A stretch of 34,192 nucleotides of DNA from an uncultured euryarchaeote (GTDB lineage: Archaea > Thermoplasmatota > Poseidoniia > Poseidoniales > Poseidoniaceae). The notes under the pieces were generated by a model. That model was not told the DNA's origin, made no database searches, and saw nothing but the letters and a program-made list of their open reading frames with translations. Shown here one piece after another: positions 27,949 through 34,192 of the stretch. Each line of letters begins with the position of its first letter. The stretch's first letter is position 1. The stretch spans positions 1 to 34,192 of the forward strand of contig CALCOQ010000139.1 of the NCBI GenBank assembly GCA_937897005.1. The letters run 5' to 3'. Position numbers and translations under genes: made by a program.

Positions 27949-29133
27949 TCAAATCTTCTGCAGTATGGTGGAAATACCCATCCCTCCACCGATACACATG
28001 CTGGCCAAGGCATACTCTCCCCCAAGCCTGTCCAACAAAGATGCTGCTTTGCCAGTTATTCTAGCGCCACTGGCACCCAAAGGGTGGCCGATGGCCAATG
28101 CGCCACCATCAATATTCAATCGTTCATCATCATCGGAAACGCCTAGATCGTCAATCACTGCCAATGATTGCGCAGAAAAAGCCTCATTGAGTTCAATGAC
28201 GTCGATATCGTCCAAATTCAATCCTGCTCTAGCGAGAGCCTTGTTTGATGCTGGGACTGGACCAATGCCCATGATGTCCGGTGGAACTCCTGCGACTGCG
28301 GTAGAAATGATTCGAGCCATTGGCCGGATTCCTCTGCTCTCGGCGTATTCCTCGGAACAGATGACCGTGAATGCTGCACCATCAGTCAAGGGAGAAGAAG
28401 TGGCGGCTGTGACTGAACCATCCTTGAGGAAGGCCGGAGATAAAGAAGCCATCATCTCCAATGTGGTATCAGCCCGAATGCATCCATCAGCAGACACAGA
28501 TATTCCATCATCTGAAATACTGATCAATTCATTATCGAAAAAACCAGACTCCTTTGCAGATGCTGCCTTCTGATGGCTTCTGAGAGCGAATTCCTCCTGC
28601 CTTGGTCGATCTATGGAATGTGAACGAGCAAGATTTTCTGCAGTCAGCCCCATGTTGATGTAAGCATCAGGATAATCTGCTTCAATAGTTGGATGTAGAT
28701 CCCTGCTCCAACCGCCACGTTTCACTAAAGACATCGTTTCTACACCTCCGCAAAGAAAAACCTCTCCTGATCCAATAGCGATGGCACCAGTAGCATCGTG
28801 GATTGATTGCATGGATGAGCCGCATAGGCGGTTGGTGGTGACTCCCGGGACGCTGGAGGGTAATCCACTGAGATAGGTGACCATCCGTCCGAGGTTCAAC
28901 CCTTGAACCCCTTCGGGATAAGCACATCCAAGCATCAGATCCTCAATATCTTCAATCTCCACTCCGCTCTGCGCAATTGCCTGTTCAATCACTTGCGAGG
29001 CCATATCCTCGGGTCTGACTGCCGCCAGGGCACCCTTGTGAGCTCGATGGAATGGCGAGCGCACATAGCCGATGATGACTGCGCCCATGAGCAATCGAGA
29101 AGGTGTAGGCTGTTCAACATCACGGTCATTCAA
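27949..29133 (-). CDS. Acetyl-CoA acyltransferase / 3-ketoacyl-CoA thiolase, bacterial-type (TTG start at 29133 or ATG at 29088)
   Basis: 'TTNRLCGSSMQSIHDATGAIAIG' active-site Cys, 'ELNEAFSAQSLAV', 'GGALAIGHPLGASGARI', 'ALASMCIGGGMGISTIL'. Confidence 0.93.
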   Translation of the reverse strand: MNDRDVEQPTPSRLLMGAVIIGYVRSPFHRAHKGALAAVRPEDMASQVIEQAIAQSGVEIEDIEDLMLGCAYPEGVQGLNLGRMVTYLSGLPSSVPGVTTNRLCGSSMQSIHDATGAIAIGSGEVFLCGGVETMSLVKRGGWSRDLHPTIEADYPDAYINMGLTAENLARSHSIDRPRQEEFALRSHQKAASAKESGFFDNELISISDDGISVSADGCIRADTTLEMMASLSPAFLKDGSVTAATSSPLTDGAAFTVICSEEYAESRGIRPMARIISTAVAGVPPDIMGIGPVPASNKALARAGLNLDDIDVIELNEAFSAQSLAVIDDLGVSDDDERLNIDGGALAIGHPLGASGARITGKAASLLDRLGGEYALASMCIGGGMGISTILQKI

Positions 29134-29134
29134 A

Positions 29135-29153
29135 CCGTTCAGGTTATGAACGG
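29135..29153. promoter_or_regulatory. Inverted repeat CCGTTCA-GGTTA-TGAACGG between divergent thiolase and kptA genes
   Basis: Perfect 7-bp arms (29135-29141, 29147-29153) with 5-nt spacer. Confidence 0.35.
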
Positions 29154-29179
29154 ATGTCGGGTGGGCGGCTTCGATTCAT

Positions 29180-29860
29180 ATGCTACGACAATGCAGAGCG
29201 CACGGATACTACGAGGGTCAGAACTGCCCGGTATGCAACGAAGAAGGTAAATTCATCATGAGTGAAAGAGAGAAGAACGGAATCGGCCGATTGATGGCTG
29301 GCGTGCTTCGTCATTTTCCAGAAAAGTTCAATCTGCAGATGGATATCAACGGCTGGGTCAGCTGCAATGCATTGTGTGATTCATTCAAAGAAGCCAGGCA
29401 TTACTACCATTGGTTGCGGCCTTGGCATTTTGAAGCAATCTCTTCTGCAGAAGCCAAAGGCCGATATCAGGTAGAGGGCGAAATGGTCAGGGCGACATAT
29501 GGGCACAGTGTGGAGATTGAACTGGATCTTCCAACCGATGACATTCCTGAAGTTCTCTATTACCCCTGTTCGGAAGAGGACCTTGCGAATCATCTAGAGT
29601 TAGGCATCAAAGCAGCGGACCGCCAGCATGTGCATCTTTCGAAGACCATAGCGAATGCAATGGAAGCCGGACATGTGCGTATTCACCGGCCCAGAATTCT
29701 AGAGGTTGATACTGAACGCGCCATAGACGATGGAAATACTATTTACCGTGCTGGGACCACTGTTTATCTCTGCGAAGACATTCCCAGTGATTATCTGGAA
29801 GTCCTGCCTGAAGATGACCAGATGATAACAGAAATCATCATGTTATGGGAAGAGGAATGA
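29180..29860 (+). CDS. kptA: RNA 2'-phosphotransferase (Tpt1/KptA family) with N-terminal zinc ribbon
   Basis: 'CRAHGYYEGQNCPVCNEEG', 'GRLMAGVLRHFPEKFNLQMDINGWVSCNAL', 'GRYQVEGEMVRATYGHSVEI', 'LYYPCSEEDLANHLELGIKAADRQHVHLSKT'. Confidence 0.93.
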   Translation: MLRQCRAHGYYEGQNCPVCNEEGKFIMSEREKNGIGRLMAGVLRHFPEKFNLQMDINGWVSCNALCDSFKEARHYYHWLRPWHFEAISSAEAKGRYQVEGEMVRATYGHSVEIELDLPTDDIPEVLYYPCSEEDLANHLELGIKAADRQHVHLSKTIANAMEAGHVRIHRPRILEVDTERAIDDGNTIYRAGTTVYLCEDIPSDYLEVLPEDDQMITEIIMLWEEE

Positions 29861-30193
29861 TCACTGAAACTTTCCGCATGATACGCAGAATTCCATATCG
29901 CCATCCAATGGTTCCTCACAGAATGAACAGTTGTCGGCGCCTCCTTGGGCAGATTTCCTCTGAATGGTATCAGAAGTGGCAATCAACCTCACAGCCTTCT
30001 CCAATTCTACTGGGTCGTCACCCGCATCCTTCAGTTCCTTCCAGCGGTAATTGAAAGCAATGGCCTCTTGGATGGCTGACTCTATCTGTAGACGTCGCCT
30101 ATCACGTTCAACAGGGTCACTGATTTCATCACTCTTCTCCAACTCTGTCTGAAGATGCCGTTGGAACTCATCCACTGTAGGATGTTCGCCCAT
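29861..30193 (-). CDS. Small protein with C-terminal zinc ribbon; unknown function
   Basis: 110-aa ORF ending 'CSFCEEPLDGDMEFCVSCGKFQ', convergent with kptA, coding strand consistent with neighbours. Confidence 0.6.
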   Translation of the reverse strand: MGEHPTVDEFQRHLQTELEKSDEISDPVERDRRRLQIESAIQEAIAFNYRWKELKDAGDDPVELEKAVRLIATSDTIQRKSAQGGADNCSFCEEPLDGDMEFCVSCGKFQ

Positions 30194-30265
30194 GAGTGGG
30201 CCAATAGGGATTCAGTCTTCAGACCACCGGCGAATGACTTTGAGGAACAATCCCATGCGGAGTAC

Positions 30266-31057
30266 ATGGAAGGCCGACGGGTTCTCATCAAACTAGGAGG
30301 TGGATTGATCACGTTCAAGGATGAACCATGCAAGGTGCGTTCAGATATTCTCACTGCATGTGCTGAAAGAATCTCCAATATCGTTGAAATGGGATGGAGG
30401 CCGATAATTGTTCACGGTGCTGGTGGATTCGGGCACTTGAGAGCCAAGCAATATTCCTTGAGTTCGGGAAGGGATGAGATGATTGCAGGGCAGGATGAAG
30501 CGGTGGAATTGGTCAGAAAAGAAATGCTTGATCTCAATTCTCAAGTCTGCAAAGCACTCATCGATGTGGGATTGAAGGTTTCCTCCCATCCTCCGCATAC
30601 ATGGTCTAGAGGTACAGGGCAGGGTCTTGTCGGCTCATTGCAGCGTTTTGAAGCCGATGATGGAGTCATCCCCATCACCTATGGGGATGTCAATGACTGC
30701 GATGGGCCGGAAGGTTTCGGAATCTTATCTGGTGATCATCTAATGGAGAGGTTGGCCACCATAGAGGGAGTATCCAAGGCTATTTTCGCACTGTTTGGGG
30801 TTGATGGAGTCATGTCCACTCCTCCCGATTCGGAGCAGCAAGGCATCCTACTGGAGAAAATTGACTCAGAGAGTGATTTCATTGCTTCACATGATTCCAA
30901 GATTGATGTCACTGGGGGTATTACTCTCAAAGTTGCATGTGCCAGAAGAATGGCTGCAGGTGGAATAGATGTGTGGATGGTGAATGGCGAGTATCCAGAC
31001 CGGATTGTCGACTCCTTGTTGCAGACAGGCACTATTGGAACCAATGTCATCGGTTGA
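30266..31057 (+). CDS. Isopentenyl phosphate kinase (ORF opens at 30155; start at 30266 gives a typical N-terminus)
   Basis: 'MEGRRVLIKLGGGLITFKDEPCKVRSDILTACAERISNIVEMGWRPIIVHGAGGFGHLRAKQY', 'ITYGDVNDCDGPEGFGILSGDHLMERLA', 'GVDGVMSTPP', 'DVTGGITLKV' typical of archaeal IPK (amino acid kinase fold). Confidence 0.92.
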   Translation: MEGRRVLIKLGGGLITFKDEPCKVRSDILTACAERISNIVEMGWRPIIVHGAGGFGHLRAKQYSLSSGRDEMIAGQDEAVELVRKEMLDLNSQVCKALIDVGLKVSSHPPHTWSRGTGQGLVGSLQRFEADDGVIPITYGDVNDCDGPEGFGILSGDHLMERLATIEGVSKAIFALFGVDGVMSTPPDSEQQGILLEKIDSESDFIASHDSKIDVTGGITLKVACARRMAAGGIDVWMVNGEYPDRIVDSLLQTGTIGTNVIG

Positions 31058-31097
31058 GTATATTCGATTGACGGACCATGTTTTATGTTGAGTACCC

Positions 31098-32861
31098 ATG
31101 CGAATGATGGGCATAGTCATGGTGGATTGGGAATCAACTGAATCGCACCCGCTACAAGCGCATGATTCAGCCCAAGCAGCTATGATGGAAGAGTTCGTCA
31201 TACAGGTGGATGAACTTGATAACAGGGTTGGAGGACAAACCAAACTGACTGCTCATCATGGTGCTGGAGCCCTCCATCGAGCCTTCTCTGTGCTGGTGTT
31301 CGATTCAAACGACAGACTATTGCTGCAGAAACGCTCTTCTGACAAGATAACATTTCCCGGTGTATGGGCCAATTCCTGCTGTTCTCATCCATTGGACAAT
31401 GATACTGAGAGAGGAGGTTTTCATTGCTCTATCCTAGCAGCGATCAGGAAGATGGAACAGGAACTCGGGGTTGATCCTTCAACATTGGCAGTGGATGATT
31501 TTACAGCTGCCTCTAGGATGTTGTATTGGTCGCGCAGTGATGACGAATGGGTGGAGAAGGAACTGGATCATATTCTCATTCTACGCAAAGACATCAGTTG
31601 CAGTCCGAATCCTAACGAAATCGAAGAATTGCGGTGGTTCGGCAGAGATGAGTTTGAAGCATTCATGAAATCTTTCAATGCAGACGATTCACAAACACAG
31701 AATGGTGAACAGAAAGTCATCGCTCCGTGGTTCAAATTGATCGTGGACAACCTTCTCAGTGATTGGTGGGATGATCTCGGCTCTATCACTGATGATGGTA
31801 AGATACATTGTTTCGGAAGACTGGATCTGGGCGAATTTGAGAAGCCAGAACCTGAGAATCTGGATGCTGCTATTTCCAGATGCAGGCCAAAGGTTGAGAG
31901 GATAATCATGGATGCCCTGTCGAAGAGTGGAGTTGGCCGTTTACGTCGAGCCATGATACATCTATTGGAAGGTGGAGGGAAAAGAGTAAGAGCTACTATT
32001 CCAAGACTTGTTGGGGAAGCACTCGAGACTGGTCGGAGTGATTACTCTGAGCATGAATTGGTTGGTGCTTCTTTGGAGATCATTCATAATTTCACATTGG
32101 TGCATGATGATATCATGGATGATGATGATATTAGACGCGGTAGGCCATCAGTCCATGTAGAATATGACATGCCAACCGCCATCAATGCTGGTGATGCAAT
32201 GCTGGCGATAGGTTTTGAGATACTAGTTGGAGAACCAGGTGAGTTGGATGGTATCGGGGCAAGGCATCTAGAGCAGGTGGTTAGAGCCATTTCGGGAATG
32301 GTCAGAGGAGTTTCCGAGGGCCAACAACTCGATATCGCCTTTGAGAATGAAGAGAATGTCGGGACTCAGGAATACCTTCGGATGATTGAAGGTAAAACTG
32401 CTATTATGTTCAAAACCGCAGCAGAACTAGGGGCGCTACTCAGCGACTCCAGCCAAGATATCATCGACATATGCTCTAGGTGGGGCAGAGAGATGGGGAT
32501 GTGCTTCCAACTGATGGATGATCTGATCGATGTTCTAAGTGATGGTGAGACATTAGGCAAACCAAGAGGAAGTGACATCGCTCAAGGAAAGAGGACTTTG
32601 ATGGTATTACATGCTCTTGAACAGGGAGGTGATGATGCAAAAACTCTCAACTCCATCCTTGGTAATGGTGAGTCTGCAACTCAGGAAGATATCGATACTG
32701 CAATAGTCATTCTGAAAAGGTGTGGCTCTATTGAACACGCCAGAGAAATGGCTGCTTCCCATCATCAAGCAGCCCATGCTGCTCTGGACGAATTGCCATT
32801 CTGGGTAGAATTGACTGCCCTGAGGGAACTTACTGACTGGCAAGTCAGGAGAATATCATGA
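31098..32861 (+). CDS. Fusion protein: type I isopentenyl-diphosphate isomerase (Nudix) plus polyprenyl/geranylgeranyl diphosphate synthase
   Basis: One uninterrupted 587-aa ORF. N-term 'HRAFSVLVFDSNDRLLLQKRSSDKITFPGVWANSCCSHPL' (IDI type I); C-term 'GGGKRVRATIPRLVGEAL', 'LVHDDIMDDDDIRRGRPSVH', 'FQLMDDLIDVLSD' (trans-prenyltransferase FARM/SARM). Confidence 0.95.
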   Translation: MRMMGIVMVDWESTESHPLQAHDSAQAAMMEEFVIQVDELDNRVGGQTKLTAHHGAGALHRAFSVLVFDSNDRLLLQKRSSDKITFPGVWANSCCSHPLDNDTERGGFHCSILAAIRKMEQELGVDPSTLAVDDFTAASRMLYWSRSDDEWVEKELDHILILRKDISCSPNPNEIEELRWFGRDEFEAFMKSFNADDSQTQNGEQKVIAPWFKLIVDNLLSDWWDDLGSITDDGKIHCFGRLDLGEFEKPEPENLDAAISRCRPKVERIIMDALSKSGVGRLRRAMIHLLEGGGKRVRATIPRLVGEALETGRSDYSEHELVGASLEIIHNFTLVHDDIMDDDDIRRGRPSVHVEYDMPTAINAGDAMLAIGFEILVGEPGELDGIGARHLEQVVRAISGMVRGVSEGQQLDIAFENEENVGTQEYLRMIEGKTAIMFKTAAELGALLSDSSQDIIDICSRWGREMGMCFQLMDDLIDVLSDGETLGKPRGSDIAQGKRTLMVLHALEQGGDDAKTLNSILGNGESATQEDIDTAIVILKRCGSIEHAREMAASHHQAAHAALDELPFWVELTALRELTDWQVRRIS

Positions 32862-32883
32862 TGCTGAGTTGAAAGACTCAGAA

Positions 32884-34192
32884 TCAATCGGTGTAATACT
32901 CTTCATCGGGAACATCTGCTTTGAGACCCTTCCTTTGGCGAATTTTCCCAACTGTCTTCTCGAACAGTTGAGGGGGTAGAATATCAAATCCACAGTTCTC
33001 GCTGTTCCACACAGCACGTCCTTGACTTGCAGCTCGGATATCGTTTGAGAAGCCAAAGGTTTCAGCAACTGGAACTGTTCCGACCACAGTAGTGACCTCT
33101 CCATCAGCAGGCATATCTTCAATCACTCCGCGCCTGTTCGATATCTCTCTTGAGACTCCACCCAACCAGTCATTAGGAACGCTGACGAACATCTTCTGCA
33201 TCGGCTCCATGATAACCGGACGTGCTCTTAGACAAGCACCCTTGATTGAATTGCGTACGGCTGGTATGGTCTGGGCAGGGCCACGGTGAATTGCGTCCTC
33301 GTGCAACTTCGCATCGACAAGACGGATAAACATCCCCATCATGGGTTCTTCAGCGATTGGACCACGCTTACAGACAGCATTGAAAGCCTCGATTATCAAT
33401 TCTCGAGTCTCGTGTAGATTCTGAATTCCCTTGGTATCATTGACGAGAACATTGGTTCCATTGATGGCATATATCTTACGCATCAGATCCCTGTCCATTC
33501 CATCGAATTCTCCGAACTTGTTTCCTACTTCCTTGGCATCCTTGTTGCGAACGGTTCCATTTCCGAAATGTCCTTCTCTGAGTGCCTGTATGACTTCCAG
33601 AGGAAATTTCTCAACCTCTACGTAGAACCTGTTGTGCCGGTTTGGAGACTTTCCTTCAAATGCATGTCCTTTGTTATGGGACTCTACCGACTCGCGGTAA
33701 ACGACGATCGGTTCGCTGACCTTGACCTTGATTCCCTGTTCCTCCTCGATTCTGTAGGTAGTGATCTCAAGATGTAACTCACCCATTCCAGCCAATAGTG
33801 CTTCACCGGTCTCTTGGTTGGTAGTGACTACGAGACTGGCATCAGCCTTGGCCAGAGAGCGTAGAGCATCAATGAACTTGGGTAGGTCCTTCATCGACCG
33901 AGGCTCAACAGCAACTGTGACGACTGGTTCGGAATAGTGGCGAATCGCTTCGAATGGCGTGAAGTCCTTATCTCGTGAGATGGTTACTCCAGCAGCTGCT
34001 GAACGGATTCCGGTCAATGCTGCGATATTTCCTGCTACTACTGAGGGTACCGAGATGCGGTCACTGCCGACCATCATGCTGACTTGTTGTACTCTTTCGG
34101 CCTTAATTGCACCTAGAGCCCATACACTCTCTCCTTGAGTGACGACTCCGGAATAGATTCGTCCCACTGCAACCTCCCCTGCATGTGGATCC
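32884..34192 (-). CDS. fusA: Translation elongation factor EF-2, C-terminal part (N-terminus lies beyond the window)
   Basis: Reading frame continues upstream to the window edge ('DPHAGEVAVGRIYSGVV'); 'VEPRSMKDLPKF', diphthamide region 'LVDAKLHEDAIHRGPAQTIPAVR', 'EPMQKMFVSVPNDWLGGVSREISNRRGVIEDM'. Confidence 0.96.
   Translation of the reverse strand, partial: DPHAGEVAVGRIYSGVVTQGESVWALGAIKAERVQQVSMMVGSDRISVPSVVAGNIAALTGIRSAAAGVTISRDKDFTPFEAIRHYSEPVVTVAVEPRSMKDLPKFIDALRSLAKADASLVVTTNQETGEALLAGMGELHLEITTYRIEEEQGIKVKVSEPIVVYRESVESHNKGHAFEGKSPNRHNRFYVEVEKFPLEVIQALREGHFGNGTVRNKDAKEVGNKFGEFDGMDRDLMRKIYAINGTNVLVNDTKGIQNLHETRELIIEAFNAVCKRGPIAEEPMMGMFIRLVDAKLHEDAIHRGPAQTIPAVRNSIKGACLRARPVIMEPMQKMFVSVPNDWLGGVSREISNRRGVIEDMPADGEVTTVVGTVPVAETFGFSNDIRAASQGRAVWNSENCGFDILPPQLFEKTVGKIRQRKGLKADVPDEEYYTD

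Noticed and set aside
25796-28025. A full magnetosome gene island
   Set aside because: Only the actin gene looks MamK-like; no MamA/B/E/I/M/O/P/Q-type proteins or iron transporters of that set are visible in the window.
1-34192. HindIII-like end (AGCTT) and BamHI site (GGATCC) at the window termini
   Set aside because: Consistent with a clone insert boundary rather than biology; cannot be proven from the sequence alone.

Overview
This 34.2 kb window is gene-dense and intron-free, and looks archaeal. The best inference is an uncultivated planktonic euryarchaeon of the Marine Group II / Poseidoniales type. That rests on archaeal EF-2, the PriS primase, an archaeal/eukaryote-type ProRS, KptA, isopentenyl phosphate kinase and fused CoaBC, alongside several bacterial- or eukaryote-looking metabolic genes. 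I support about 29 protein-coding genes and see no rRNA, tRNA, CRISPR array or transposon. Main modules: (i) futalosine-pathway menaquinone genes (mqnD, mqnA, mqnE) flanking a large secreted or membrane-anchored beta-propeller protein; (ii) split transketolase plus a short transaldolase; (iii) an isoprenoid module made of isopentenyl phosphate kinase followed by a natural fusion of type I IPP isomerase and polyprenyl diphosphate synthase; (iv) an actin-family gene whose sequence resembles MamK/MreB-type bacterial actins, next to a zinc-ribbon/TerB-like protein gene. The most interesting items are the MamK-like archaeal actin with its neighbour, the IDI-GGPPS fusion with a eukaryote-like IDI tail, two low-complexity/repeat proteins in one operon, and several perfect intergenic palindromes, notably ATACAACCGGTTGTAT. 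All family assignments come from motif recognition by eye; no database searches were run.
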